Assembly: GCA_032718475.1 (NCBI GenBank)
Contig: JAUCBJ010006456.1
Location: 22,430-86,429 of the forward strand
Reading direction: 5' to 3'
From: Nemertoderma westbladi
Lineage: Eukaryota; Xenacoelomorpha; Nemertodermatida; Nemertodermatidae
Length of the DNA: 64,000 nucleotides
In this document: positions 1 through 10,914 of the stretch, piece after piece
How the letters are laid out: each line of letters begins with the position of its first letter
How positions within the stretch are numbered: position 1 is the first letter of the stretch
Program-made: the position numbers and the translations under genes
The notes under the pieces: generated by a model
Told to the model about the DNA's origin: nothing
The model's input: the letters and a program-made list of their open reading frames with translations, nothing else
Databases searched by the model: none

Positions 1-306
1 TAATATCGAATACGATAATATCGCATACAATAATATCGCATACGATAATATCGCATACGATAATATCGCATACGATAATATCGCATACGATAATATCGCA
101 TACGATAATATTGCATACGATAATATCGCATACGATAATATCGCATACGATAATATCGCATACGATAATATCGCATACGATAATATCGCATACGATAATA
201 TCGCATACGATAATATTGCATACGATAATATCGCATACGATAATATCGCATACGATAATATCGCATACGATAATATCGCATACGATAATATCGCATATGA
301 TATCGC
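1..306. repeat. 15-bp satellite array
   Basis: About twenty copies of a 15-bp unit (TAATATCGCATACGA) run head to tail with only a few substitutions, and the array starts before the window. An open frame across it encodes a five-residue repeat (HTIIS), because 15 is a multiple of three. I take that frame to be a by-product and not a gene. The last copy decays just before the LTR retrotransposon at 363. Confidence 0.95.
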
Positions 307-362
307 AATACCGCATACGGAACTCTAGCCAAAATAATAGCTAACCTCTTCCAAAGGTGATA

Positions 363-941
363 TGTGACGGGATCTACGGAGGATCCCGGTTTATCCGGTT
401 TTGGTTCTTTAATTACGCGTCCCCGCCGTGTGAATGAAAGGCGTTTAAATGTCAGATTAAGAGTTCTAATATTGTTGACGATGGTAGCTGGTAATATATA
501 ATAGGATGAGCACAAACACAGTTATTATGAATGAGATATAAATGAACTGAATGATGGCGGCAGTGGACGGTATTAGAAGTCACCGCTGTGCCCTAACTGA
601 ACCGACTGACTGAATGAGATAACTGAACTAAATGTCATGGTAGCTGGTAATATATTGCACGGTTGGCTGTATTACACTACCCAGCCGATGCCTTCCCCCC
701 ATTGGCTAATAACTCACTTGTCACCCTTCTACTTCCCCTGGGTGTGCTTCCCCCCCGCTGCTATCTCTCTCTCTCTCCCGGAGGTATAACCTCTGACCCC
801 CGCTGTGTGTGTTCCCTTGGGGCCTATTGTCCCCGCTTATTGGGGTGATACAAGGTTGATTGGTAATCAACCTTGTAGTTCCAATATTGCTTAAAACCCA
901 ACTCTCTGTGGGCCTGGCTAGCGGAATTGAATACGCTAACA
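363..941 (-). repeat. 3' LTR (element-sense)
   Basis: This is the partner of the LTR at 6302-6883. In element sense it is preceded by a G-rich polypurine tract at about 942-950. Small ORFs inside both LTRs (for example minus-strand 942-721) are duplicated LTR sequence and not genes. Confidence 0.9.
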
Positions 942-979
942 CTCCCCCCCATGCTATCTTCCCGGTAAGAAGATAGCAT
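942..979 (-). promoter_or_regulatory. Polypurine tract and adjacent hairpin
   Basis: In element sense a perfect 10-bp stem (arms 970-979 and 951-960, 9-nt loop) is followed by a run of G and GAGTG directly before the 3' LTR. This is where a polypurine primer for plus-strand DNA synthesis is expected. The same hairpin and G tract recur beside the related LTR at 26971, so both are conserved between divergent copies. Confidence 0.7.
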
Positions 980-2400
980 CCACCTCTAGTGCGCTACAAT
1001 TCCGCTGGATCTCGACCTAGTATCGAGTGTGGGGTGGAACTATTTTTCGCGGAGCCGGTTTTCCAGGCCGCTCCCGATGGGTATGATAACGCTACCCATC
1101 TGACGTCTCGTGTCGAGCCAATTGTGGACTCTCACACAATTTTAAAGCTCTCCACTCTAACTCTAATCTCTCACTCTAACTCCCCACTCTTACACTCTCC
1201 CCACACCTGAATCGCACTCTAACTTCTCTCCATACTCCTCTCTACTTTCTACCACTCCCTTAGGCCCTAATCTCTGATGCTACCCCTGTGCTATCATACT
1301 ATCTACCTACTACTTACTTGCTAACTAGCTAACTCTATTAACTCTCCGACTCTAACTAGCTCTACTAAGTCTAACTAACTCCTACTAACTCTCTACTTCT
1401 ACTAACTCTCTCTAACTCTTACCAACTCTTCTAACTACGTGGCGCTTAGGGTGCCCACAACCCCTCTACTACTAACTCTAACTAAAACCCTCTAACTCTC
1501 TACTAACTCTAACTCAACTTAGTCTACTCCTTTCTACTCCCTACGTGGCGCTTGCGGTGCCCACAACCACTTTGCTTACTACTAACTTCCGTCTATGTGG
1601 CGCTTGCGGTGCCCACAACCACTCTACTATCTGGCACCCTATGTGCTCGTCTCTACTACTCTACTGCCTGGCACCCCATGTGCCCTCTCTACTACTCTAC
1701 TACCTCTAACTCTCTAACTCTACTACCTCTAACTCTCTAACTCTACTACCTGGCACCCTATGTGCCCATCTCTACTATTCTAATCTATCTACATCTTACC
1801 CCCTTTACGTCTCCTCGCATGCACGTGACGCTCTGAGTGCCGGCAGAGTGGGTACGTTAATCATGTGAACTACTACTAACTCTTACTAACTCTACTAACT
1901 CTCTACTAACTCAACTAACTCTACCAAATCTCTACTAACTCAACTCACTCTACTACTAACTTCTTGTGCCCGGCACCTCTTGTGCCCGGCACCCACCCTA
2001 ATTAACATACCCTGCTCTTACATCAAACACGTCATCACGCCCGTGCCCCACTTAGTTCAATGCATCCCCTGTACCGTGGCGCTTCCTGTGCCCACAACCT
2101 CTCTACCACTACTTCCATCTATGTGGCGCTTCCGGTGCCCACAACCTCTCTACTACTAACTCTACTCTGCTAACTCTCTACTTCCTCTAATTCTACATGG
2201 CGCTTGCGGTGCCCACGACCACTCTACTACTACCTCTTCTCGGTACTACGTACCTTCTACTAACTAACTAGCCTCTCTAACTAACGGTACTACGTACCCT
2301 CTTACTGCTTCTAACTTAACTAGCTATCTACTTACTAACTACTACTTACTTTCTGACTTTCTATTTATTTTATTATTTAATTATTTTTATTATTTTCGTT
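942..2400. repeat. CT-rich internal tandem repeats of the LTR element
   Basis: Apart from a 200-bp conserved stretch next to the LTR (about 980-1200), the region is made of CTCTAACTCTACTAACTCT-like units. Interspersed are several copies of a block containing GTGGCGCTTGCGGTGCCCACA (near 1438, 1543, 1590, 2075, 2127 and 2197) and of another containing TGGCACCCTATGTGCCC. It sits where pol would be expected, and I see no coding potential. Confidence 0.8.
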
Positions 2401-2835
2401 TTAATTAAATAATTATTTTTGCGTGGGAAGGGCGTCTCGCCCTCATTCCCACCCCCCTCAGTCCAAAACATTGGACGACTAAAACTCTAAGGTGCCCCTT
2501 CTTCCAGTAGGCACTCTCCCACTGTCCTCCTATACGTCCTCTTACTCTTTGCCACACTTTCTTAGATACTACCTCTGCTGGCCTCCCCCTTAGTATGTGC
2601 GCTGGCATTTAAGGCCTCGACGACCCCCGTTCGTCCTTCGGTATACACGACGTCTGCCCATGTAATGCCCCCTCGCACTCTGTTAGTCCCGCGAGCATAT
2701 GCAACACGCCTCCTACTTTCCTGACTCCTTTATTATGTCCACCCACGGGTCACTCTGCCCCTGATCTAATCCTCTCACATCCTCTCCCTTTCCATCTTGT
2801 CTTCTTACTCGACCCCCCCCTTGTCGGTATGCCTC

Positions 2836-3363
2836 TCAACCGGACCGGCGTCTCTTCCGGACACTCCTCTGGACACTCCTGACACTCCACTGGACGCTCC
2901 TCCGGTTTGTCCTCCGGACATCTTGCCATCCGCTCCTCTCTATCTCCATACCGATACTTGCTGGGATATCTATTCTCCCCCGCCACTCTCTAACTGTTAC
3001 TTCCTCGGGTAGTACTTTTCTCTTCTTTCTTGCCACTGTCGTGCTTGTAGCTGCTGTTTCTCTACACTCTCCGGGTCTGTGTCCTTCTACCACACATCGA
3101 TGACATAGTCCGTTTGCGTCTGTGTAGGCTATACGATCTTGTTTGGGCAACGCTTGCCAGTGCTTACAACTCCTGGTCTCATGGGTTCCGTCCCGATGTA
3201 ATTGACATTCGAATCCTGGATTATAGCGTTTCCTGTATAGTCCTTCACGTATCGCGCGTAGGTTTATATCTACCGATTTTGTGTTTTGGTTGTCTGTACT
3301 CGGCCTACTGGGTATACTGTGATTGTGTTTATTTGTGGTGTTATTTTCTTTCTGCCCTGCCAT
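2836..3363 (-). CDS. Gag-like zinc-motif ORF of the LTR element
   Basis: This 175-aa frame carries a Cys/His cluster of the kind seen in BEL/Pao gag proteins. CQLH and an H-x4-C lie near the middle, followed about 25 residues later by CHRC-x4-H-x4-C. Known family members use it to bind RNA. It overlaps the longer gag-like ORF 3270-4454 by about 94 nt in a different frame, so either a frameshift mutation or programmed frameshifting joins them. The C-terminus is rich in Arg and Ser-Val repeats. The start codon is uncertain. Confidence 0.6.
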   Translation of the reverse strand: MAGQKENNTTNKHNHSIPSRPSTDNQNTKSVDINLRAIREGLYRKRYNPGFECQLHRDGTHETRSCKHWQALPKQDRIAYTDANGLCHRCVVEGHRPGECRETAATSTTVARKKRKVLPEEVTVREWRGRIDIPASIGMEIERSGWQDVRRTNRRSVQWSVRSVQRSVRKRRRSG

Positions 3364-4454
3364 GGTGTGGCCCTACTACCAGCTAACTGTGGGCTTGTAG
3401 CCCCCTGTATGGCCGCGTGTGGTAGTGACTGTCCGCACGACCTGTTCTCGTCCAGGGGGCTTGATGTTCTCATTGCTGTTCGAGTGTATTGTTGATATTG
3501 TGATGGGGGAATGTCACCCTGTTCCCCCCCCCCCACCGGTATGTTTGGTACTGGGGTTGATGTTAATATATTGGGGCCCATACATCTATCTGCAATAACT
3601 CTCCCCTCCCCTGGATATATTTTATGTCCCTGTGTATTATAGTCATGCTGCCGTACCGATATAGGCCTACCCACTTCTTGCCTACCTACCGGTATGTACT
3701 CCGCGGCTTCCGGGTTTAATCCCGTCGTCCGCGCTACCCTATCACCCATTCTATCTCTCCCAGCATGGCCTATAATAGTATGTGCAGTAAGGCCTACAGT
3801 ATGTCCTGCAGTCTGCATGTGCCCTTTCGAACCGAAGTTTAATCTTCGCGAATCTCGAATATCCCCGCGACCACCACACTCTCGATCAGCAGCTATATCC
3901 CGTCGGGAAGCTTCTCTTCGATCCCCACTCCTGTTCTCGACTTCGTATCGGTACGTCCTGTACCCCTCTCTTGGCGTGCGGTGCGTTTCTCCGGGGCGAT
4001 GGCAATCTCCCGAAGTTCGACCCCACTGACTCCTTAACTCCATCTCTACTGTCGACGGCTCGTTATCCGTCCTCGCTCTCCTATCGTTCGCGACGACACT
4101 TCTTCTTCTATCTTCTCTTCTTCTCTTCACAGTGCAGTATTCCCGCTCGTGAGATCTCTCGTTGACCTCCCGGTTAAACTCCACTGTTCTTCTTCCCTCT
4201 TCTGATCGGGCTCGACGCTTCGTCCGCCCTCTCGCGACGTCAACCTGCCTCTCTCTGCTCGATTGCACACCGCTGGGGATACTCGCAATCCCCCTATTAC
4301 TCTCTGTTGCCGGGTGTTGCGGTTTACCTAACTCGGCCCACGCATTATCCGTCGACGCTTGTGGGGCACTCTCTGCCCCCCCCCCCCTCTCGCCGCTAAC
4401 TTCTCGTTGTGGGGCTCCTGTAGCCCCCCCCCCCCCCCCCCCCACTCGCCACAT
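3270..4454 (-). CDS. Arg-rich gag-like ORF of the LTR element
   Basis: This is a 394-aa open frame, strongly basic with many Arg, Glu and Gly residues and no recognised domain. A poly-C run near 4424-4443 appears as a glycine tract at its N-terminus, and another C run crosses it at 3524-3534, so length errors there could change the frame. It lies between the coiled-coil gag ORF (5213-5968) and the zinc-motif ORF (2836-3363), consistent with being the middle of a gag polyprotein. The function is inferred from position only. Confidence 0.45.
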   Translation of the reverse strand: MWRVGGGGGGATGAPQREVSGERGGGAESAPQASTDNAWAELGKPQHPATESNRGIASIPSGVQSSRERQVDVARGRTKRRARSEEGRRTVEFNREVNERSHEREYCTVKRRREDRRRSVVANDRRARTDNEPSTVEMELRSQWGRTSGDCHRPGETHRTPREGYRTYRYEVENRSGDRREASRRDIAADRECGGRGDIRDSRRLNFGSKGHMQTAGHTVGLTAHTIIGHAGRDRMGDRVARTTGLNPEAAEYIPVGRQEVGRPISVRQHDYNTQGHKIYPGEGRVIADRCMGPNILTSTPVPNIPVGGGEQGDIPPSQYQQYTRTAMRTSSPLDENRSCGQSLPHAAIQGATSPQLAGSRATPWQGRKKITPQINTITVYPVGRVQTTKTQNR

Positions 4455-4551
4455 ATCACCTCACTACATCTTACTTCACCTCTACACCTCTCAGTCGACG
4501 CACTGTCTCCACTGCGGTCGGGTCTATTCACCCCCGCCTCTCTCTCCACTG

Positions 4552-4700
4552 CTGCGTGGCCTATCAGGCCCCCCTCGGGTTGACTCAACCCCGCGCCTCC
4601 TGCCTACTAACTACGTGGCCTACCAGGCCGCCGTCGGGTTGGCTCAACCCCGCCACTCTCTGCGCACTAACTGCGTGGCCTGCCAGGCCCCCGTTGGGGT
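4552..4700. repeat. Three ~60-bp tandem repeats
   Basis: Three copies of a roughly 60-bp unit start near 4554, 4613 and 4674, each containing GCGTGGCCTNNCAGGCC and a GGGTTGNCTCAACCCC palindrome. They encode repeated peptide in several minus-strand frames of the gag-like region. Confidence 0.7.
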
Positions 4701-4739
4701 TATGCACGTCCGACACGTTCATATTAATAGCACCATTCC

Positions 4740-4975
4740 CGATATTATCTGTTAGATCAATTAAATCCCCAAAATCAATTAAAATATTAGAATTATTAGA
4801 ATTTGAAATGGGATTATTATTTAAATTATTTAAATTAGAATTATTTTCTAAATTTAAATTACTATTCGAATTATTTTGCACGTTTGAATTGAAATTATTA
4901 TTTAGATTATTTGTATTTAAATTTAAATTACTACTACCAGGTAAAATATTATTTGCTGCTATAATATTATAAGGG
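4740..4975 (-). other. AT-rich stretch encoding an Asn-rich segment
   Basis: This AT-rich block lies inside an otherwise GC-rich retroelement. On the minus strand it encodes an Asn/Leu/Ile low-complexity segment at the start of a 98-aa frame (4585-4881). It may be a linker in the gag-like protein or a short inserted low-complexity sequence. Confidence 0.4.
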
Positions 4976-5212
4976 ATTAGGGTTATCTACTACGGTACTA
5001 TTAATATTAACTACTTCTAACGTACTACTACTACCCCCTCCCGCCCGCATGGCTACACCGGTTCTGGTTCTCTCGCCCGGTGCCTGTAAGTGGGGTCTCA
5101 CTCTCTGATAATCCCAACGGCGCCAGTTCTAGTCGGCGCTGATTCAGTTTGGCTTGATATTGTGTAAGCCTCTCTAGCCGGGCACGCAAATTATCCCGCA
5201 CACGCTCTGCCT

Positions 5213-5968
5213 CTATCTCTCTCTCTCTCTGTACACTCGTAAACTTCGCTCGGCCAACTCTGTCTCTCTCGCAACCATCTCAAGCCGCCTCGCCGGCTCG
5301 CTCTCTACTCTCATCTCCCGCTCTCTACACTCCTCGACTACCTCTTTATACTCCCTTACCAACTCTAATAATGCGGTTTCCTCCCTCAGTTGCCTCTCTA
5401 ACTCTCTCTGCTCTAGCGCCGCCATTTTTGATTTATACGCCAGATTTATCTCCCGCACCCGTCTTTCTTTTGCGGAGGATGTAGCAGACTTATCGGTTGC
5501 GACGGACTCCCGTCGCCCCACTGTCCCACCAACTTTCCCCCGCCTCCCGGAACTTCCTCCGACCGACGAGACCGAATCCTCGGGGCTAACCTCGGATTCG
5601 CCCTCCTGCGGTCTCCTCCAACCCACTAATTTTACTCCCTGGACATCGACTGAGTATGGCCCTATGTACACTACACTAGGCACCATACCCCTACATTCCC
5701 ATAGTTCAGACAGTTCGCTGGCAACCCCTCTCGCTCTCTCCTCGGCTAGTTCTCTCTGCCCAAAACGCATGAGATAGTTAAAATGTTCATTCGACTCACC
5801 TAGTCGTCTTTTCAACTTGACCTGGTCTATCTGGGCCCCTCCTTTCGCTTTTCTTAACTGCTGCCGGGTCGCGGCGTAGGCTCGTCGGAGCCGGCTGCTG
5901 ACCCCGACGTCCTCGTCGCCGACGTCTCCTCTATCTCTCCGGGTCCGGCGTCGTACCGGCGGCTCCAC
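5213..5968 (-). CDS. Gag N-terminal coiled-coil ORF of the LTR element
   Basis: This 251-aa frame is the first substantial ORF after the 5' LTR. The N-terminus is basic (Arg-rich). Residues about 165-250 are a highly charged Glu/Arg helix with heptad spacing, probably a coiled coil. An N-terminal coiled coil followed by a Cys/His zinc motif is a common gag arrangement in BEL/Pao-type elements. There is no protease or enzyme motif. The true start could lie upstream toward 6230, where the frame crosses GC-rich sequence. Confidence 0.55.
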   Translation of the reverse strand: MEPPVRRRTRRDRGDVGDEDVGVSSRLRRAYAATRQQLRKAKGGAQIDQVKLKRRLGESNEHFNYLMRFGQRELAEERARGVASELSELWECRGMVPSVVYIGPYSVDVQGVKLVGWRRPQEGESEVSPEDSVSSVGGSSGRRGKVGGTVGRRESVATDKSATSSAKERRVREINLAYKSKMAALEQRELERQLREETALLELVREYKEVVEECREREMRVESEPARRLEMVARETELAERSLRVYRERER

Positions 5969-6301
5969 CGTTGCCGTTCCGGTGGGCCGTCCGTCGCCCT
6001 CGGCCTGTGGCTGGCCGGCGACATCGGCACGTCGACCGCCGTCGTACGTCGACTCGTCTCTCCCTTCTCGTTGTTAGACGGCCCCCCTTCGTCTTGGATT
6101 GCCGGATCGTCCGTAGTCGACGGATCCGGCGTCGTGGGTCAATACCGTCTCGCTGTGGCCTCGCGGATCGTTAGGTCGCCGTCCGGGGTCCGCGGCGGTG
6201 TCGTCTCTCCTGTTCGACTCATCTTTTGTCTTTAGGTCGGTGGCTGGCAGCTACAGTTTGGGCGTGTTCTAATACTTAGGGCAGCAGCTCAGTTCTAATA
6301 C

Positions 6302-6883
6302 TGTGACGGGATCCACGGAGGATCCCGGTTTATCCGGTTTTGGTTCTTTAATTACGCGTCCCCGCCGTGTGAATGAAAAGCGTTTTAATGTCAGATTAAG
6401 AGTTCTAATATTGTTGACGATGGTAGCTGGTAATATATAATAGGATAAGCACAAACACAGTTATTATGCATTGAGATATAAATGAACTGAATGATGGCGG
6501 CAGTGGACGGTATTAGAAGTCACCGCTCTGCCCTAACTGAACCGACTGACTGAATGAGATAACTGAACTAAATGACATGGTAGCTGGTAATATATTGCAC
6601 GGTTGGCCGTATTACACTACCCAGCCGATGCCTTCCCCCCATTGGCTAATAACTCACTTGTCACCCTTCTACTTCCCCTGGGTGTGCTTCCCCCCCGCTG
6701 CTATCTCTCTCTCTCTCTCCCGGAGGTATAACCTCTGACCCCCGCTGTGTGTGTTCCCTTGGGGCCTATTGTCCCCGCTTATTGGGGTGATACAAGGTTG
6801 ATTGGTAATCAACCTTGTAGTTCCAATATTGCTTAAAACCCAACTCTCTGTGGGCCTGGCTAGCGGAATTGAATACGCTAACA
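6302..6883 (-). repeat. 5' LTR (element-sense)
   Basis: This repeat matches 363-941 along its whole length with roughly ten differences by eye, including a CT-repeat length change. In element sense it starts TGTTAGCG at 6883 and ends CACA at 6302. The close match suggests a fairly recent insertion. It should carry the element promoter, but I cannot place a TATA box securely. Confidence 0.9.
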
Positions 6884-7998
6884 TGATATTTACGTTCTAG
6901 AACAAAAAACATAATGATAAAAACCATTAACATGATCAGAAATTAGGTACCAAAAATTTGGTTTTGTAATTTAAAAAACAGTAGCTACCTAAAAAACCAG
7001 CAGCTACCATAAAAAACCAATAGCTAACGTCTCACAGAAGATGACATTTATGTTCTAAAACAAAAAACCTGATGATAAAAGCCATTAACGTGTTCAAATA
7101 AATGGTCAAGTAGTGGGTAGCCATAACATAGTAATGCCCGACGGGAGTATCAGCACTTTAATAATGGTGTGCTGCAAGGTGGGTCTTAAGGTTTTACACC
7201 GCCACCGGGAGTAACGAAACATAGTATGTTGTGCTCCCTTCATTTTCTACCTGAAGACTTTGTCGTGTGGAGGAAGGACAGCAACAAATCAAGGTTAGAC
7301 AACAAAGTGAAAAATATTTCCAAGTTATAGTTGTCCATTGTACTTAGTATTGTAGTATTGCAGACACTCTTTTTACTTCATTTGTTTCAAAAACAGTACG
7401 TTAAATTTCAGATAGTAAATAAAACATGTTTATCAGTAGGATGGGTTTGTTCCAACCTACTACAAACGGTTGTTATTTAGGGTGATGGTGTAATTGAAAT
7501 AAAATTTTCATCTTTAACTTTTTATTTTGTAATAGACGTCGCCTTAAATCCGATGCAATGCTGACTGTTTTCGAAGGTTACCCCGATTATGCTATAGATG
7601 GAAAGATTGCGCGCTCTCAAACCTTAACTTCAGGCGCAAGATATATCAGAGAACAAGATATACTTGACAATTCTGTAGTACAGTTTAAATAATTGGAATA
7701 TATCAAAGACTTATTGATGATTTGATCAAAACTGTTGACAACACAGAGCCAAATCGCGAGTGATTTTGACCTCATATCAAAACAATCATCTCTGATAATC
7801 TTATTCACTAGTATGGACATTGGACACGTAATTACTAACCAGGATTCATAGTTATAATGAGTCCCTATATTTAACAAATAAAAGCACAGGTTAATCAATA
7901 AGACAATACGTTTCAACGCAATTCTTGCAAAAGGTTGATTTACACTAAAACTAATTTGCATACTACTGGCATATCAGATGATATTATAAGGTTGGGGT
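6884..7998. other. No recognisable gene
   Basis: This stretch is AT-rich. It has two imperfect copies of a segment containing TTCTAAAACAAAAAACNTGATGATAAAA (about 6895-6930 and 7053-7085), which look like a short degenerate repeat. A 114-aa minus-strand frame (7617-7961) has no motif I recognise and I do not call it. Confidence 0.4.
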
Positions 7999-8024
7999 GG
8001 GGGGGGGGGGGGGGGGGGGGGGGG
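7999..8024. repeat. 26-bp G homopolymer
   Basis: This is an uninterrupted run of about 26 G, preceded by GGGGTGG. Long G runs recur across the window, and read length at such runs is unreliable. Confidence 0.85.
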
Positions 8025-8338
8025 AGGGTAATAAATTCGGAACTCCATTCTCATTATTCAACGACATGCCATGGTTTATTCAGACTTAACATGACAAAGC
8101 CACAACAGGTAGCTGGCGCAGAAATTATTTGGGTTGGAGTGGGGGAAACCAGAGCTTGTTTTAACTGAATCGGAATTGTTAACTGAACCGAATTTTACAC
8201 AATTTTTTAACCTGTTTTACCCAATTTTAGATATAGTTTATTTTATTCTAAGTTGTTTTGTTACGTAATGTGTACGTACTGTTGTTTGAGCGCCTTAGAG
8301 TATTCTTATGTAAATTTTGCGCTATACGAATCGTTTTT

Positions 8339-8605
8339 ATAATTATTATTATTGAATGTGAGCATCTTTTTAGGCTCGTTAAAGCCAAGGAATGCCTTGT
8401 CACCACCAGGGTGATCTTCCACAGTAAACCCTTCCACTCTGTTTCCAAAGTTGCCTTGGTTCCCATTTATCGACCACTGAAGAATGAAAGCCAGGGTTGG
8501 GCTAGGCATTTAAAGCACTGTTCCCCTACAGTGATGCCACATCTAGGGATCGAACCAGGGCTCCCTAATTGGAAGCCATGCCCAGCCCTTAATTATTATT
8601 GTTAA
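8339..8605 (-). mobile_element. Probable tRNA-derived SINE
   Basis: On the minus strand a box-B-like GGTTCGATCCC (near 8548) follows a GGGCTGGGCATGGCTTCC segment. A 200-bp unique body comes next and the unit ends in an (AAT)n tail at 8339-8352. That order (RNA-polymerase-III-type head, body, simple 3' tail) fits a SINE. I could not confirm a target duplication or a box A. Confidence 0.45.
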
Positions 8606-8931
8606 CAAATATAAGGGTTATTTTATATACATAAGTAAAGATGATAAATATGCGCATCTAATGCAACATACATTATTAAAATCCGTTCAAAAACTCAAAT
8701 GGTAGCGGTTTAGATATGATGATTCCTAAAACAATTAACAGCAGCAAAAATCAGAAATTAGGCCTCAACTGGTATCTCCGATTATTATACAGTTTGCAGT
8801 CCTGGTGTAAATTAATATTCTAGAAAATAGTTTTATGGTTAGCTGTTAGATGGCGGTAAGAAGTGCCCCATAGGATTTCTCAGTAACAGATTTACTGTCA
8901 GATCCGCTTGAATAAGAAAGAGTCCCAGATG

Positions 8932-9140
8932 TACGGTGGTGATTTACGGCCACATTTACTTTTTCTGATATAATTCAATTACTTTACCTTTTTTCTATCA
9001 GATGTTCCATCAATTACTTTACCTTTTTTCTATCAGTGTTCCATCAATTACTTTACCTTTTTTCTATCAGCTGTTCCTTCAATTACTTTACCTTTTTTCT
9101 ATCAGCTGTTCCATCAATTACTTTACCTTTTTTCTATCAG
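8932..9140 (+). repeat. Left terminal inverted repeat with five 35-bp subterminal repeats
   Basis: A roughly 45-bp tip is followed by about five copies of a unit containing ATTACTTTACCTTTTTTC, TATCAG and CTGTTCCATCA. Subterminal repeats of this sort often bind transposase; that role here is inference. The right-hand partner is 19502-19736. Confidence 0.85.
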
Positions 9141-10760
9141 CTGACTTTGCTACAGTACCACTAGTACCAGTACTGCAGTACAGCTGTATGCTACAGGCTG
9201 ACTGTATTTTCACCAAGTTCAGAAGTTCTGGTGTCTGAGACCCTGAGTGTGAAGGTGTGTACACTACGGTAGGGTACATTTTAGCAGCAATACTGTAATT
9301 TACACCAAACCAATATGGCAATATGCAATAACTTTATATACACCTACCGGTAGGCCTATCCCGGTATCGGTACAGGCGAACCTACTTTAAAATGATAGCG
9401 ACTTGCTGACAGGTAGGAGTGTAGGACTGTAGATGGTCGCGGCAGACCGGTAATGTAGGCCTAATTGTAATTGCCCATTTCTGGATTTACTGGTAGTAAT
9501 TTGTAATTGCGATGGTAGTATAGCGTATGCAGCATTGGCAGGGCTAACCCAGCCCATGCTGGGAGTACTTCTAGCTGTACAGCTGTAGGTACCCTGCTAA
9601 CCACATATGAAGTAAAAACATTTGCAGATTGCTTGGTTTATGCTCAAAAACGTTTGTTGTTTGCAAATAACTTTTGCTGTCTACAGAGCGTAAATTTAAT
9701 ACGTTATTAAAATGTTATTCTAGCAACAATTTCAAACCTTTAATTGCTAATTTGCTATTGCAAAGTGCAAACATTTTTCAAACGTTTTGCAATTTCATAA
9801 AATTGAATAACCCTCCAAAATAAAAATAAAACCGCCAATAATTTGAAATCTTTGTTTAGTCACTGCACTGCGCTGCACTGCTCCTTTAAACAATGGACTG
9901 CAGTACAGTCTGACAGCTGTAATGCTATACTCCTATACTGCTGTACTGTGTACTGTGTACTGTATATCCTGGCTGCCTGATATCAGTATAATATTGTCAA
10001 ATCACAAATGTTGTTCGGTACCGTGTATGGGAACTGCTGCTGTGCTGTACTGCGCATGTCAGCATGTATCTGTGTATCGGTATGCCTGAACGTAGGCCTA
10101 CCTACTCACTGACAGACTGACGTACGTAGGCTTATCAGCTTAATACAGTCTGACAGTTATACTCTGTACTCCCTGCCTGCCTGCTGCCCTTATACAGTTA
10201 TAGCAGATAGGCAGATAGTGCATTGTGCTGGTCTGCTGTACCGGTACCGGTGCACTAATGACAATAGGCCTACTATGACAGTATGTAAGTACTACACACT
10301 ACTGCACTATGCACTACACGCGACGACTACCGGCTGACCGGTACCTGTAGAAACCTGTACACAACCAGACAACCGTCAGACCATGCTCGTCGTACCTCGG
10401 CTCGGTTGCTCGGTCAGTCTGTCTGTCTGTCAGTCGGTTAAAAAAACGTACCCGATCAATAACGTAGCGTAGGCCTACCCATATTTTGGCTACGTTTTAA
10501 CTTTTTTAACCCACAAGTCACAAGACTTTACCGCCTTGCCGGTACTGCATTTGCATTATACCGGTCAGCCGGTAGTCATGGTAGTCATACTAACTTTTAA
10601 GTGTCCGTCAGTCCGTGTCAGAAAGAACTGAAGAAAGTGTCCGTGCAGCCACTATTTGTCCTTCACACAGTCTAGCAGTCAGTTATAGTTCATATGCGTA
10701 CGTACCTCTGGTATTTTCGTATTGCAAAAATAAGACTATAAGTATGAAATAGGCCTACCC
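9141..10760. other. 5' flank rich in TAGGCCTA and TACCGGTA palindromes
   Basis: I see no coding sequence. The stretch is dense in CTGTACTGCAGTACAG-like and TAGGCCTA, TACCGGTA and CAGTC words, which gives it a satellite-like or promoter-like look. AAACGTTT-type words occur near 9640-9800 and again at 14560-14770, possibly two copies of a small element. Confidence 0.4.
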
Positions 10761-10914
10761 TATGTTATTGAGATATTGTTTATTGTTTTGGTTAGAAAAG
10801 CCCACCACTGTAACCTGCTTCTTTTGCCAGAGGTACGCATACAGGCATATGAACGATAACCATACAGCCATAAAATTGCTAGATAGAGGCATACATACCG
10901 TACAATGCACACAT

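Larger units (their letters stand above)
363..6883 (-). mobile_element. Complete LTR retrotransposon, gag-like only, non-autonomous
   Basis: Two direct repeats of about 580 bp (363-941 and 6302-6883) bound a 5.4-kb interior. Read on the minus strand each begins TGTTAGCG and ends CGTCACA, the usual TG...CA of LTRs. The five bases before 363 (TGATA) recur directly after 6883, a target-site duplication, so the element is intact at both ends. The interior has gag-like minus-strand frames with a Cys/His motif resembling BEL/Pao gag. I find no protease, reverse transcriptase, RNase H or integrase; CT-rich tandem repeats fill that region. It was probably mobilised in trans. The BEL/Pao assignment is inference from the zinc motif. 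Confidence 0.9.

Noticed and set aside
111-344. 77-aa ORF of HTIIS repeats
   Set aside because: It is the translation of a 15-bp satellite; open only because the unit is a multiple of three.
4162-4755. 197-aa and 74-aa plus-strand ORFs rich in Pro and Ser
   Set aside because: They are opposite-strand shadows of the gag-like frames and of C homopolymers.
7617-7961. 114-aa minus-strand ORF
   Set aside because: It has no motif, splice context or codon pattern to support a gene.
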